Shown here in pieces: positions 25,339 through 34,486 of a stretch of 64,000 bases of DNA; position 1 is the stretch's first letter, and the number at the start of each line of letters is the position of its first letter. This stretch comes from an uncultured Anaeromyxobacter sp. (GTDB lineage: Bacteria; Myxococcota; Myxococcia; Myxococcales; Anaeromyxobacteraceae), in contig CAIVAR010000005.1 in the NCBI GenBank assembly GCA_903904005.1, positions 59,540 to 123,539 of the forward strand. The letters run 5' to 3'. A program made the position numbers and the translations under genes. The notes beneath the pieces are model-generated. The model was given only the letters and a program-made list of their open reading frames with translations. It was not told the origin of the DNA and searched no databases.

Positions 25339-25859
25339 CCGCGGCGCCGGGGCAGCCAGGGGAGCGATCCCTTCCGCCCGAGGCGGCCGCCGCGCTCGAG
25401 GAGGGGATGCGCCGCTTCCAGGCCGGAGACCGGGAGGGCGCCCATGAGGCCTTCGGCCGGGCCTACCGCCGCAGCCCGTCCGACCCGCACGTCCAGTCCT
25501 GGTACGGGCTCACCCTGGTGCTGGTCGAGAAGAACTCCAACCTGGGCGTGGTGCTGGTCGACGGGGCGGTCCGCAACGGCCGTCCCGAGCCGGCGCTCGT
25601 GATCAACCAGTCGCAGGTGGCGATGGCGCTCGGCCAGCGGGTCCGGGCCGTGCGGGCGCTCGAACGGGGGCTCGCCTTCCACCCGGGCGACCCCGACCTG
25701 GTCGCCGCCCGCATCGCGCTGGGCACGCGCCAGCGCCCGGTGGTCCCCTTCCTCTCCCGGCGCAACTGGCTCAACCGGATGCTCGGCCGGATCCACCACG
25801 GGTGGAGCGAGCGCAGGGCCAACCCCGGGGACCCGCCACGGTTGGACGGGGAGGGCTGA
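25335..25859 (+). CDS. Small TPR-repeat protein
   Basis: 174 residues with tetratricopeptide-like helices (EEGMRRFQAGDREGAHEAFG, YRRSPSDPHVQSWYGLTLVL, RAVRALERGLAFHPGDPD), then a basic C-terminal tail (RNWLNRMLGRIHHGWSERR). No signal peptide. The GTG overlaps the coaX stop, so it is coupled to the cofactor operon. Its partner is unknown. Confidence 0.75.
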   Translation: MTAAPGQPGERSLPPEAAAALEEGMRRFQAGDREGAHEAFGRAYRRSPSDPHVQSWYGLTLVLVEKNSNLGVVLVDGAVRNGRPEPALVINQSQVAMALGQRVRAVRALERGLAFHPGDPDLVAARIALGTRQRPVVPFLSRRNWLNRMLGRIHHGWSERRANPGDPPRLDGEG

Positions 25860-25863
25860 CCCC

Positions 25864-27009
25864 TTGCCCGGCTGCCCGCTTCCCGTCGAGGCGCTCTCGC
25901 CCGCCCTCCGCAAGCACGTCGATCCGGCGGCGCCGGCGCCCCTGCGCATGATGGGGGCGAAGGGGCTCGTCCCCGCGGTCGCGCCGGGCGACCTCGTGAC
26001 GATGCTCTTCTTCCTCTCCTTCGACGCCGACGCCGCGGTGCAGGAGACCGCGGCGCGCTCGGCCAGCGCCCTCCCGGAGAAGATCTGGTCGACGGCGCTC
26101 CGCTCCGAGGCGGTGGACGGCCCGGTGCTCGACTGGCTGGCCGACCGTCTGGCGTCGTCGCCGGGGGCGCTCCAGGCCATCCTCCTCAACCCGGCCACCT
26201 CGGACGAGACGGTGGCGCGGCTGGCGCCCGTCGTCCCCGCCCCCCTGCTCGAGATCATCCGCCAGAACGAGCTCCGCCTGCTCCGGCACGACGACATCGT
26301 GCGCGGGCTGTGCCGGAACCCGAGCGCCCCGGCCTCCACCATCGACGGCGCCTGCGACTTCTGCGTCCGCAACGGGCTGGTGCTCCTCGACGTCCCGCAG
26401 CTCGTCGAGGCCCACCGGCGCATCCACGGCACCGATCCGGCGTCCCGGTCCGGCGAGGATTCCGCCGAGACCCTCCTGGTGGAGTACCGGGCCGAGCTGG
26501 CCCACGAGCCCGAGGCGGAGGGCGGCACGGGCTCGATGCCGCCGCCCGACCCGGAGCAGGAACTGAAGCGGCTCAGCATGACCCAGCGGGTCCTCAAGAT
26601 GTCGGTGTCCCAGAAGATCAAGCTCGCCACCCTGGGGAACCGCGAGGCCCGGACGCTGCTCCTGCGCGACGCCAACCGGCTGGTCAGCCTGGCCGCCGCC
26701 CAGAGCCCGCGCATCACCGACGGGGAGATCCTGTCGCTCGCCAACTCCCGGACCGCCAACGCCGACGTGCTCCGCTACATCTACGAGAGCCGGGACTTCC
26801 TCAAGGTCTACGCGCTCCGGGCCGCGCTGGTCCGCAACCCCAAGGTGCCGCTCCCGACCGCGCTCAAGTTCCTCCCCACGCTCCAGGAGAAGGACATCAA
26901 GGATCTCGCTCGCGACCGGAACGTGCCCGCCACCGTGATGGCCCAGGCGAAGTCGTGGATGATCAAGCGGGAGATGGCCAGCAAGGGCTCCCAGGGCGGA
27001 AAGCACTGA
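25864..27009 (+). CDS. Conserved helical-repeat protein of unknown function
   Basis: 381 residues, all-helical by inspection, with repeated short motifs such as LLNPATSDETVARLAP, GLCRNPSAPASTID, AQSPRITDGEILSLANS and LVRNPKVPLPTALKFL. These suggest an array of HEAT-like repeats, each ending in an Asn-Pro/Ser-Pro turn. I do not recognise a named family. The start is a TTG, supported by GGGAGGG 8 bases upstream. It sits between the TPR gene and murJ. Confidence 0.7.
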   Translation: MPGCPLPVEALSPALRKHVDPAAPAPLRMMGAKGLVPAVAPGDLVTMLFFLSFDADAAVQETAARSASALPEKIWSTALRSEAVDGPVLDWLADRLASSPGALQAILLNPATSDETVARLAPVVPAPLLEIIRQNELRLLRHDDIVRGLCRNPSAPASTIDGACDFCVRNGLVLLDVPQLVEAHRRIHGTDPASRSGEDSAETLLVEYRAELAHEPEAEGGTGSMPPPDPEQELKRLSMTQRVLKMSVSQKIKLATLGNREARTLLLRDANRLVSLAAAQSPRITDGEILSLANSRTANADVLRYIYESRDFLKVYALRAALVRNPKVPLPTALKFLPTLQEKDIKDLARDRNVPATVMAQAKSWMIKREMASKGSQGGKH

Positions 27010-27025
27010 GCCCCCGGGTGCGCCG

Positions 27026-28594
27026 GTGACGATGCGGATGGGGCGGGCGATCTGGCTCTCCGCCGCGACCATGACGTCGCGGGTGCTGGGGCTCGTGCGC
27101 GACCAGCTCTTCGCGGCCCTGGTGGGGGCGAACCGCTGGTCCGACGCCTTCGTCGTCGCCTTCCGCATCCCCAACCTGCTCCGGGACCTCTTCGCCGAGG
27201 GGGCGCTCTCCTCGGCCTTCGTCCCCACCTTCGCCGAGGCGCACGCCCGCCGCGGCAAGGAGGACGCCCACCGTCTCGCCAACGCGCTGGTGGGGCTCGT
27301 TCTCCTGGTGGTGGGGGGGATCGTCCTCGCCGGGCTCGTCGCGGCCCCCGCCATCGTTCGGCTCCTCGCGCCCGGGTTCGGGCCGGAGGAGGCGGCCTTC
27401 GCGACCGAGCTCACCCGGGTCATGATGCCGTTCCTCCTGCTCGTGTCCCTCTCCGCGGTGGCCATGGGCATGCTGAACGCCCAGTCGCGCTTCACCGCGC
27501 CCGCCCTGGCGCCGGCGCTCTTCAACGTGGGCGCCATCGCGGTGGGGGCATGGCTCTGGGCGACGGGGCAGGGGCCGCGCGCGGCGGCGGTGGGGTGGTC
27601 GGTGGGGACGCTCGTCGGTGGGGCCATGCAGCTCGCCGCCCAGTGGCCCAGCCTGCACGCCATGGGATTCCGGCTTCGGCCGGTCCTGGGCCGGGCCGCG
27701 CTCGCCGACCCGGGCATCCGCCGCATCGGCAGGCTCATGGGCGCCTCGGTGATCGGGCTGTCGGCCACCCAGGTGAACATCCTCGTCAGCACCATCTTCG
27801 CCTCGCACGAGGTGGGGGCGAACACCTGGCTGCAGATGGCCTTCCGGCTGATGCAGCTGCCGCTCGGCGTGTTCGGGGTGGCCATCGCCACCGTCGCCGG
27901 GGCCGGCGTCGCGCAGCGGGTCGCTCGGGGCGACATGGACGGCGTCCGCGAGACGCTCGGGTCGGCCATGCGGCTCGTGGCCTTCCTCAACGTGCCGGCC
28001 GCCGTCGGGCTCGTCACCCTGGCCCATCCGGTCGTCTCCCTCGTGTACGAGCACGGCCGGTTCGACGCCGCCGACGCCTCGGCCACCGCCGACGCCCTGG
28101 TGTTCTACGCGGTCGGGCTCTACGGGTACTCGGCGGTGAAGGTCTTCGCGCCCGCCTTCTACGCCCTCGACGAGCCACGCATCCCGGTGATCGCGAGCAT
28201 CGTGGGGATGGTCTCCAACGTCGCCTTCGTCCTCCTGCTCCACCCCGTGCTCGGCTTCCGCGGCATCGCGCTCGGCGTCTCCCTCGCGGCCACGGCGAAC
28301 TTCGCCGTCCTGGCCGTGGCCTGGAAGTGGCGCCACGGCGGGCTGGGCGGGGCGGGCATCTACCGGCAGCTCGGACGGACGCTGCTTGCCTCGGCGGTGA
28401 TGGTCGCGGTGGTGCTGGCCGTCAAGGCCGGCGTCACGCCGCTCTTGCCCGCGGGCGGGCTGGCCCGGCAGGCGCCGCTCGCCCTCGTTCCGATCGCGGC
28501 CGGGGCCGTCGCCTACTTCGCTGCGGCCCGCGTCCTCGGCGTGAAGGAGCTCGCCGAGGTGGCGTCTGCGCTACGGCGCCGCCGGGGGGGCTGA
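27026..28594 (+). CDS. murJ: Lipid II flippase MurJ
   Basis: Moves lipid-linked peptidoglycan precursor across the inner membrane. 522 residues with about 14 hydrophobic segments. MVIN-family features are SRVLGLVRDQLFAALVGAN with FRIPNLLRDLFAEGALSSAFVPTF near the N-terminus, and QVNILVSTIFAS in the middle. GTG 27026 is followed by further ATGs at 27032 and 27038, so the start could be a few residues later. Its end overlaps the end of the convergent FrzS-like gene by 24 bases. Confidence 0.92.
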   Translation: MTMRMGRAIWLSAATMTSRVLGLVRDQLFAALVGANRWSDAFVVAFRIPNLLRDLFAEGALSSAFVPTFAEAHARRGKEDAHRLANALVGLVLLVVGGIVLAGLVAAPAIVRLLAPGFGPEEAAFATELTRVMMPFLLLVSLSAVAMGMLNAQSRFTAPALAPALFNVGAIAVGAWLWATGQGPRAAAVGWSVGTLVGGAMQLAAQWPSLHAMGFRLRPVLGRAALADPGIRRIGRLMGASVIGLSATQVNILVSTIFASHEVGANTWLQMAFRLMQLPLGVFGVAIATVAGAGVAQRVARGDMDGVRETLGSAMRLVAFLNVPAAVGLVTLAHPVVSLVYEHGRFDAADASATADALVFYAVGLYGYSAVKVFAPAFYALDEPRIPVIASIVGMVSNVAFVLLLHPVLGFRGIALGVSLAATANFAVLAVAWKWRHGGLGGAGIYRQLGRTLLASAVMVAVVLAVKAGVTPLLPAGGLARQAPLALVPIAAGAVAYFAAARVLGVKELAEVASALRRRRGG

Positions 28595-30265
28595 GCCGCC
28601 GGCCCCGCCGTCCCCCGCCGAGCGCTCCTCGAGGATCTGGAGCACCATGGCGAGGGCCCTTCGCGTCTTCTCCCGGACCTTCTCGTCGGTCCGCAGACGC
28701 TGCTGGGCCCGCTGGGCGCGCTCCTCCTGCTCCGCGGCCCGTCCCTCGAGCTCCAGGAGCCGGCGCGACGTTTCGGTGGCCCGGTCCTCCGCCTCGGCAC
28801 GGAACGCGTCGGCCTCGGCGCGCAGCCCCTCGGCCTCGGAGCGGAACTGATCGGCTTCGGCGCGCAGCCCCTCGGCCTCGGAGCGGAACCGATCGGCCTC
28901 GGTGCGCAGTCCCTCGGCCTCGGTGCGCAGCCGGTCGACCTCGGCGCGGTTGCCGTCGGCCTCGGTGCGGGCCGCGTCCAGCGTGGCCCGGAGTGTCGCC
29001 ACTTCGTTCTGGAGGCTCGCAGCCTCGCCCCGCACGCCGTCGGCAGAAGAGCGGAGGGATTCGATCTCGGCCCGGAGTCCCTCAGCCGCGGCCCGGGAGT
29101 TCTCCAGCTCGCGCTCGAGATCCTCGGTGCGCCGGGTGGCCTCGACGAGCTCCTCGGCCCGGGCGCTCGCCGACGCGCCGGCCTCGGCGAGCCGAGCCGT
29201 CAACCCGGCCAGCTCCTCCTCGCGTGCCGACGCGAGGCCGGCTGCCGCCTCCGCCTGGGCGCGCACCTGCTCGGCGTCGGCCCGGAGCACGTCGCCCTCC
29301 TCGCGGAGTCGCACGGCCTCGTCCCGGAGCGCATCCCCCTCGTCGCGGAGCCGTCCGGCCTCGGCCTGGAGTGCGTCGACCTCCACGCGGAGCGTCCCGG
29401 CCTCCTCCTGCGCGGCCCGCAGCGCCGCGGCGGCGTTCTCGTCGAACGCGGGCAGGACCTCGACGTCCTCGAGCAGGACGGGCGTCTCGTCCTCGGCGAC
29501 CGACTCCACGCGCGCCTCGATGCGTCGCGTCGACGGCGGGTGGAGGGCCGGCACGGTACCCGCCGCATGGGTGGGGGCGAAGGGGTCGGCCTTCGATGCC
29601 TCGGCGGCCTCCTCGGCGAGGGATGCGAGCGCCGCCTCCATCTCCCGGTCGAGCGCGGACAGGGCAGGGGCCTCGTCGGCGTCGGGCATCAGGGTGAGGG
29701 GCGGTTCCGAGGGTGCCGCGCCGGGGCGGCGGGCGCCGGGCTCGTCGCCGCCGCGGCTGATGCTGTCGAAGGCCTCGTCGAGCATCCGGAGGTCGGCGTC
29801 CTCCTCGGCCGCCGGCGTCGCTGCCGGGGAGGCCACGTCGAGCTCGACGTCGTCGAGGGTGACGAGATCCTCGTCGGCACCGCCACGGTCGGGCAGCCCC
29901 ACGAGCGCCCCGATCCGGTCGACCAGGGTCTCGGGGGGGAAGGGCTTGAGCAGGTAGTCCTCGGCTCGGGTCTTCAGCTTCCGGTGCTGGTCGAAGGTCT
30001 CCGGGGTGGCCTCGGAGCTGGTGATGACGAGCGGGATGCCCTTCAGGTCGCCATCCTTCTTCAAGCGGTTGCACCACGAGTACCCGGACAGGCCGGGCAG
30101 CTCGACGCAGAGCACCACGCAGTCGGGGTGGAGGGCGCGTGCCAGCTCGAACCCTTCCTTGCCGTCGCTGCTCGTCCGGACGCCGAACCCCCGGGCCTCC
30201 AGGGCGTTCGACATCGCGCGCGCAAAGCTGGTGTCACTCTCGATGAGGAGGACGGTCTTCTGCAT
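28571..30265 (-). CDS. FrzS/AglZ-like pseudo-receiver coiled-coil protein
   Basis: 564 residues. Residues 1-122 form a receiver fold closely resembling Myxococcus FrzS as I recall it (FrzS has similar NGYLICGKLKKDDDL and FAQHRKLK stretches; here SGYSWCNRLKKDGDL and FDQHRKLK). The phospho-acceptor position holds C53 (VVLCVELPG) instead of Asp, although E9, D11 and K107 remain. A linker (125-255) leads to a long coiled coil (about 260-540) with exact 14-residue repeats. FrzS and AglZ act in polarity and motility at the cell pole. That role is plausible here but unproven, since no motility genes are adjacent. Confidence 0.83.
   Translation of the reverse strand: MQKTVLLIESDTSFARAMSNALEARGFGVRTSSDGKEGFELARALHPDCVVLCVELPGLSGYSWCNRLKKDGDLKGIPLVITSSEATPETFDQHRKLKTRAEDYLLKPFPPETLVDRIGALVGLPDRGGADEDLVTLDDVELDVASPAATPAAEEDADLRMLDEAFDSISRGGDEPGARRPGAAPSEPPLTLMPDADEAPALSALDREMEAALASLAEEAAEASKADPFAPTHAAGTVPALHPPSTRRIEARVESVAEDETPVLLEDVEVLPAFDENAAAALRAAQEEAGTLRVEVDALQAEAGRLRDEGDALRDEAVRLREEGDVLRADAEQVRAQAEAAAGLASAREEELAGLTARLAEAGASASARAEELVEATRRTEDLERELENSRAAAEGLRAEIESLRSSADGVRGEAASLQNEVATLRATLDAARTEADGNRAEVDRLRTEAEGLRTEADRFRSEAEGLRAEADQFRSEAEGLRAEADAFRAEAEDRATETSRRLLELEGRAAEQEERAQRAQQRLRTDEKVREKTRRALAMVLQILEERSAGDGGAGGSAPPAAP
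28811..28936 (-). repeat. Three 42-bp tandem repeats in the FrzS-like coiled coil
   Basis: Units at 28811-28852, 28853-28894 and 28895-28936 differ at few positions. Each encodes 14 residues of the type GLRAEADxFRSEAE, two heptads, so the unit length preserves the coiled-coil register. Confidence 0.8.
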
Positions 30266-30271
30266 CCGGGG

Positions 30272-30301
30272 ATCCTATGGCCGCCCCGAACGGGATGTCA
30301 A
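30272..30301 (-). promoter_or_regulatory. Leaderless-type promoter of the FrzS-like gene
   Basis: On the minus strand: TTGACA (30301-30296), 18-base spacer, TAGGAT (30277-30272), 6 bases (CCCCGG) and the ATG at 30265. The last 11 bases, ATCCCCGGATG, are identical to those at birA. Confidence 0.65.
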
Positions 30302-30320
30302 AAGACCACCGGCAGGAGCG

Positions 30321-31154
30321 CTATCGCTCGGCGGGCTGGGCCGTCTCGACCAGCCGGACGAGGTCGGCCTCGTCGAGGTCGGAGACGAGGGAGTAGACGA
30401 TCTCGTTGCGGCGCCACACCGCCACGTTGTAGCCGCGCATGTTCATCACCCAGATGGTCTCGGGTCCGGCGCGGACGGCGTGACCTTCGTCGGCGACGCG
30501 CCGCTTCGGGTCGTCGATGATGAAGAGCCCGAAGCGTCCGCCGCGCGGCGTCTCGTAGCGCATGTAGGCCGCGGGCCAGTCGCGCAACTGCGCGAGCCGT
30601 GCACCGACGAGCTTCACCCCGTCGCCGCGGAAGGTCGGCGGGCGTGGGTTGAAGTCGAGCTTGGAGGCCAGCATCCCGGGGATGACCTCGGGCGCGATGG
30701 AGGCGGTGCTGAGCTCGAGGGGGAGGTCCCGGGCGTGCTTGCGGACCGCCTCCTCGACGAGCGGGTCGGTGGCCCGGTGCCCCGCGAAGACCACCAGGAC
30801 CCCGGCCACGCAGGCGGCCATGGCGGCCACCGGGAGCGGGGAGAGGATGCGGCGCCACCAGGCGGCGGGGCGCTCCACCTCGGCGTCGAGCGCGGCCGAG
30901 ATGCGGCGCCGCAGGGAGTCGGGTGCGGTGGCGTGCGGGGCGCCGGGGGCGAAGGCCTCGCGCAGCCGGGCGCGCAGCGCCGAGCGGAAGGCCATGGCCG
31001 ACGCGGCGCCGTCGCGGCAGCCGGCGCAGGCCGAGAGGTGCGACTCCAGGGAGGCGCGGTCGTCGTCGCCGAACTCGCCGTCGAGGTAGGGCTCGAGCAG
31101 CCGTTCCACGTCGCTGCAGTCGAAGGTCGTCGTGGAGGTCGAGCCCTGCGTCAT
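30321..31154 (-). CDS. Anti-sigma factor with zinc-binding (ZAS-like) domain
   Basis: 277 residues. The N-terminal domain has the zinc-type anti-sigma motif HxxxCxxC (H39, C43, C46 in ESHLSACAGCRDG). One membrane helix lies near 105-125 (LPVAAMAACVAGVLVVFAG). The periplasmic part (about 125-277) includes GFLIIDDP-like beta strands (FGLFIIDDPKRR, WVMNMRGYNVAVW) and may sense envelope stress. It starts 16 bases after the ECF sigma gene, as expected for a cognate pair in which it holds the sigma factor at the membrane. I chose ATG 31154; an upstream start would overlap the sigma gene. Confidence 0.88.
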   Translation of the reverse strand: MTQGSTSTTTFDCSDVERLLEPYLDGEFGDDDRASLESHLSACAGCRDGAASAMAFRSALRARLREAFAPGAPHATAPDSLRRRISAALDAEVERPAAWWRRILSPLPVAAMAACVAGVLVVFAGHRATDPLVEEAVRKHARDLPLELSTASIAPEVIPGMLASKLDFNPRPPTFRGDGVKLVGARLAQLRDWPAAYMRYETPRGGRFGLFIIDDPKRRVADEGHAVRAGPETIWVMNMRGYNVAVWRRNEIVYSLVSDLDEADLVRLVETAQPAER

Positions 31155-31170
31155 GTCCTTGGGTCCGTTG

Positions 31171-31803
31171 CTACGAGATGCCGCGCTTCCGCTTCCAGGC
31201 GTCGAGCTGGATGCTCCCATCGTCCCCGCCCGCGTGCAACACGCCCGACGAGGTGGCGTATTCCGCGAGCTGCTTCTGCAGCAGGCGGCGTCCCCGGAAC
31301 AGGCGACTCATCACGGTTCCCACCGGGACGTCGAGGATGTCAGCGATCTCCTTGTAGGAGAAGTCCTGGAGGTCGGCCAGGATCACCGCCATCCGGAAGT
31401 CGATGGGCACCGCGTCGATGGCGCGCAGGACGTCGTCGGAGAGGAGCCGGTCGAAGAAGGCCCGCTCCGGATCCTCGGCGACGTCGGCGGCGTCGCGGGA
31501 CACCAGCCGGTCCTGCACGGAGTCGCGCTCGTCCTCGACGATGGAGCGCTCCTTGGTGGTCCGGCGGTAGCGGTTGATGAAGGTGTTGGTGAGGATCTTG
31601 TACAGCCAGGCCTTGATGTTGGTGCCGCGCTCGAACTTGTCGAAGAAGCGGAAGGCGCGGAGCACCGCGTCCTGGACGAGGTCCTCGGCGTCGCGGGGGT
31701 TCTTGGTGAGCCGGAGCGCGGCCGCGTAGAGGCCGTCGAGGTGAGGGAGCGCGAGCACCTCGAACTCCCGGCGTGTGTTCTCGATGGCACGGCTCGACGA
31801 CAA
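31171..31803 (-). CDS. ECF (RpoE-type) RNA polymerase sigma factor
   Basis: Group IV sigma factor, about 210 residues. Region 2 includes [22 protein letters not shown] and [21 protein letters not shown]. Region 4 includes [20 protein letters not shown] and [18 protein letters not shown], the DNA-binding helix. I chose the TTG at 31803, which has GGGAGGGAGG 5 bases upstream and an ECF-type promoter just before that. An ATG at 31878 is in frame but has no ribosome site and would lie upstream of this promoter. The anti-sigma gene follows. Confidence 0.9.
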   Translation of the reverse strand: MSSSRAIENTRREFEVLALPHLDGLYAAALRLTKNPRDAEDLVQDAVLRAFRFFDKFERGTNIKAWLYKILTNTFINRYRRTTKERSIVEDERDSVQDRLVSRDAADVAEDPERAFFDRLLSDDVLRAIDAVPIDFRMAVILADLQDFSYKEIADILDVPVGTVMSRLFRGRRLLQKQLAEYATSSGVLHAGGDDGSIQLDAWKRKRGIS

Positions 31804-31824
31804 GATGACCTCCCTCCCGTGGTT

Positions 31825-31850
31825 AACGGGTCCGTGGAAGTGGTTGTTCC
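31825..31850 (-). promoter_or_regulatory. ECF-type promoter before the ECF sigma gene
   Basis: On the minus strand GGAAC (31850-31846) is followed after 17 bases by CGTT (31828-31825). This fits the GGAAC-N16/17-CGTT pattern of many ECF sigma factors and suggests self-activation. The ribosome site begins some 7 bases downstream. Confidence 0.55.
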
Positions 31851-31947
31851 CCACCAGGAAGACCCTTTTGGGTCGCATGCGGGGCCGGGGGCGGTGCCGC
31901 GCCGGGATCGGAAGGTAGGGACGCTCCGGGCGCGGGCAAGGCGCCGG

Positions 31948-31956
31948 TGGTATGAA
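31948..31956 (+). promoter_or_regulatory. Extended -10 element before the radical SAM gene
   Basis: TGGTATGAA, a TGnTATAAT-type element, lies 15 bases before the ATG at 31972. It resembles the livK element TGGTATGTA. No clear -35. Confidence 0.4.
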
Positions 31957-31971
31957 TCGCCCAACCCCGCC

Positions 31972-33270
31972 ATGTTCCGACTGTTGTTCGCCGATGAAAA
32001 GGGGGTCGTCTACGACCATCCCCGCCTTCTGGCCGCCGCGCGGACGGGGGGAGACCTCGTCCGTCCCGAGGGGCGTCCCGTCCCCCTCCCGGTGGGGGGC
32101 TCCCTCTGCGTCCTCCCTGGCAGGCTCCCGGTCGGGTTCGACCCCGACACCGGCGAGCGGGTGATCCTCGAGGAGGAGCGGGTCGGACGCCGGCGGTTCG
32201 TGCCGGTGGCCGTCGGCGCCACGCTTCCCCCCGGGTACACCCGGACGCTGCTCCCCGCCGCGGCGCGCCCCCCGCTCGGCGGTCCGCTCGCCCCGATCCT
32301 GCCGCAGTGGGCCTACACGGCGGCGGCGCTCGGTCCGGACGGTCCGGTCGCCTGGGCGCTCCACACCGACCGGCGGCGCCACTGGGACCCCGAGCGCCAT
32401 TCCACGCCGGACCTTCCCGGCCTCGTGGAGGAGCGGCTCGCCCGCGCCGACAACCCGGTCTACCGGCAGCTCGCCCGCTGCGCGCTTCAATGGTCCTGCT
32501 TCACCGCGCAGAACACCTTCTACGGGCGCGACGAGGGGGCCATCCCGTCCTCCGCGTCGTGCAACGCCCGCTGCGTCGGCTGCCTCTCCGAGACCGCGGA
32601 GGGCATGCCCCCGTCCAGCCACGACCGGATCCCGCGGGCGCCGACCGCGGAGGAGATGGCGGAGGTGGGCGCGGTGCACCTCGCCAGCGCCTCGGGGCGC
32701 ACCATGGTGAGCTTCGGCCAGGGTTGCGAGGGGGAGCCGCTCCTGCGCGGGAAGGAGATCGCCCGCGCCATCCGGCTCATCCGGGAGCGCACCGGTCGCG
32801 GGTCGCTCAACGTGAACACCAACGGTTCGCTCCCCGACGTGCTGGCCGCACTCGCCGACGCCGGGCTCGACGCGGTGCGGATCTCCATCAACACCGCCTC
32901 CGAGGATCTCTACGCTGCCTACTACCGCCCGGCCCGCTACGGGCTCGCCGATGTCGAGCGGTCGATGCGGGTCGCCCGGGAGCGGGGGCTCTACCTCGCC
33001 ATCAACCTGCTCGTCTTCCCCGGCGTCACCGACCGGGAGGAGGAGGTCGCCCGGCTCGCGTCGCTGGTCCGGCGCGTCGGCGCAGACCAGGTGCAGGCCC
33101 GGTCGCTCGCGATGGATCCGGACGTCTACTGGGCGATCGCGCGGGAGCGGGGTGGGCGCGGTCCGGCCCTGGGCGTCCCGGCGCTGCTTCGGGCGCTCCG
33201 GACGGCGCGGCCGGGGCTCGTCATCGGAAACTTCGCCCGGGGTCTCTCGGAGCGTGGGAGGGCGGCGTGA
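31972..33270 (+). CDS. Radical SAM protein, unknown substrate
   Basis: 432 residues. The cluster-binding motif is CNARCVGC (CxxxCxxC) near residue 197, preceded by an unusual 190-residue N-terminal region of short beta strands ([19 protein letters not shown]). The TIM-barrel core shows [44 protein letters not shown] and [15 protein letters not shown]. Pathway unknown. The stop overlaps the start of the RlmI-type methyltransferase (GTGA), so an RNA-modification role is possible but only inferred. Confidence 0.85.
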   Translation: MFRLLFADEKGVVYDHPRLLAAARTGGDLVRPEGRPVPLPVGGSLCVLPGRLPVGFDPDTGERVILEEERVGRRRFVPVAVGATLPPGYTRTLLPAAARPPLGGPLAPILPQWAYTAAALGPDGPVAWALHTDRRRHWDPERHSTPDLPGLVEERLARADNPVYRQLARCALQWSCFTAQNTFYGRDEGAIPSSASCNARCVGCLSETAEGMPPSSHDRIPRAPTAEEMAEVGAVHLASASGRTMVSFGQGCEGEPLLRGKEIARAIRLIRERTGRGSLNVNTNGSLPDVLAALADAGLDAVRISINTASEDLYAAYYRPARYGLADVERSMRVARERGLYLAINLLVFPGVTDREEEVARLASLVRRVGADQVQARSLAMDPDVYWAIARERGGRGPALGVPALLRALRTARPGLVIGNFARGLSERGRAA

Positions 33271-34469
33271 GCGAGGTCGAGGCGACGCTGGAGCTGAAGA
33301 AGGATCTGGTCCGTCACCTGCGGGCGGGCCACCCGTGGGTGTTCCGCAAGGCCATCGAGCAGGCGCCCAAGGGGCTCGTCGCCGGCGCCATCGTCGACGT
33401 GGTCGAGGGCGGGCGATTCGTCGCCCGCGGCTACCTCGACCCGCACTCCGCCATCACCGTGCGCATCCTCACCCGGGAGCCGGCCGAGGCGATCGACGAC
33501 GCCTTCTGGCGTGGCCGGATCCGGCGCGCCCTGGCGCTCCGCAGCGACCTCGTGCACGGGACCACCGGCTACCGGCTGGTCCACGGAGAGAACGACGGGC
33601 TTCCCGGGGTGGTGGTCGACCGCTACGCCGACTTCGCCGTGATGAAGCTCTACTCGGCCGGGCTCACCCCCCACCGGGCGCGCATCGTCGAGGCCCTCCG
33701 GGAGGAGGTGCCCGGGCTCGTCGGGATCTTCGGGCGCGACGAGGTGGCGCGCGACGAGGAGTCGGACGAGGCGAAGCCGCAGGGGCGCGTCCTCTGGGGT
33801 GCGGAGCCGCCGGAGCGGATCGAGATCGACGAGCACGGGATGAAGCTCCTCGTCGACGTGCGGCTCGGCCAGAAGACCGGCCTCTTCCTCGACCAGCGCG
33901 AGAACCGGCGGCTGGTGCGGGAGATGTCGGCAGGGCGCGGCGACGCGCTCAACCTCTTCGGCTACACGGGCGGGTTCTCGGTGGCCGCGGCCCTCGGCGG
34001 CGCGATCCACGTCGTCACCATCGACGTCGACAAGGACGCCATCGCCCTGGCCCGGGAGAACTTCCGGGCGAACGGCATGGACGCGGCCGACCATGCCTTC
34101 GCCTCCGAGGATGCCTTCGAGATCCTGCGCCGCTACAAGGCGCAGGGGCGGAAGTTCGACCTCGTGGTCTGCGATCCGCCGGCCTTCGCCAAGTCGCAGA
34201 AGGCGGTCGAGGGGGCCATCGCCGGGTACGCGGCGCTGAACCGCGCCGCCCTCCAGGTGCTCTCGCCCGGAGGGCTGCTCGTCACCTCCAGCTGCAGCGC
34301 ACGGGTCTCGCCCGAGCAGTTCCACGACGCCGTGAAGGAGGCCGCCTTCAAGGCCCGCATCGACCTGCAACTGGTCGAGGACCGGCGCCAGCCGCCCGAC
34401 CACCCCGTGGCGCCTCAGTTCCGCGAGGGGCGTTACCTCAAGTGCTCCTTCTACCGACGACCTTCCTGA
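33267..34469 (+). CDS. RlmI-type 23S rRNA (cytosine-C5) methyltransferase
   Basis: 400 residues. A PUA-like N-terminal domain ([20 protein letters not shown]) is followed by an EEHEE-like domain ([14 protein letters not shown]) and a Rossmann methyltransferase domain with [34 protein letters not shown] (SAM motif I), [12 protein letters not shown] (motif IV) and [16 protein letters not shown] with the likely catalytic Cys. Family members methylate C1962 of 23S rRNA. GTG start overlaps the radical SAM stop. Confidence 0.9.
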   Translation: MSEVEATLELKKDLVRHLRAGHPWVFRKAIEQAPKGLVAGAIVDVVEGGRFVARGYLDPHSAITVRILTREPAEAIDDAFWRGRIRRALALRSDLVHGTTGYRLVHGENDGLPGVVVDRYADFAVMKLYSAGLTPHRARIVEALREEVPGLVGIFGRDEVARDEESDEAKPQGRVLWGAEPPERIEIDEHGMKLLVDVRLGQKTGLFLDQRENRRLVREMSAGRGDALNLFGYTGGFSVAAALGGAIHVVTIDVDKDAIALARENFRANGMDAADHAFASEDAFEILRRYKAQGRKFDLVVCDPPAFAKSQKAVEGAIAGYAALNRAALQVLSPGGLLVTSSCSARVSPEQFHDAVKEAAFKARIDLQLVEDRRQPPDHPVAPQFREGRYLKCSFYRRPS

Positions 34470-34486
34470 ACCCGCCTCGCGGGGGG

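Noticed and set aside
31171..31878. Longer sigma factor beginning at ATG 31878
   Set aside because: No ribosome site, and the ECF-type promoter lies downstream of that ATG.
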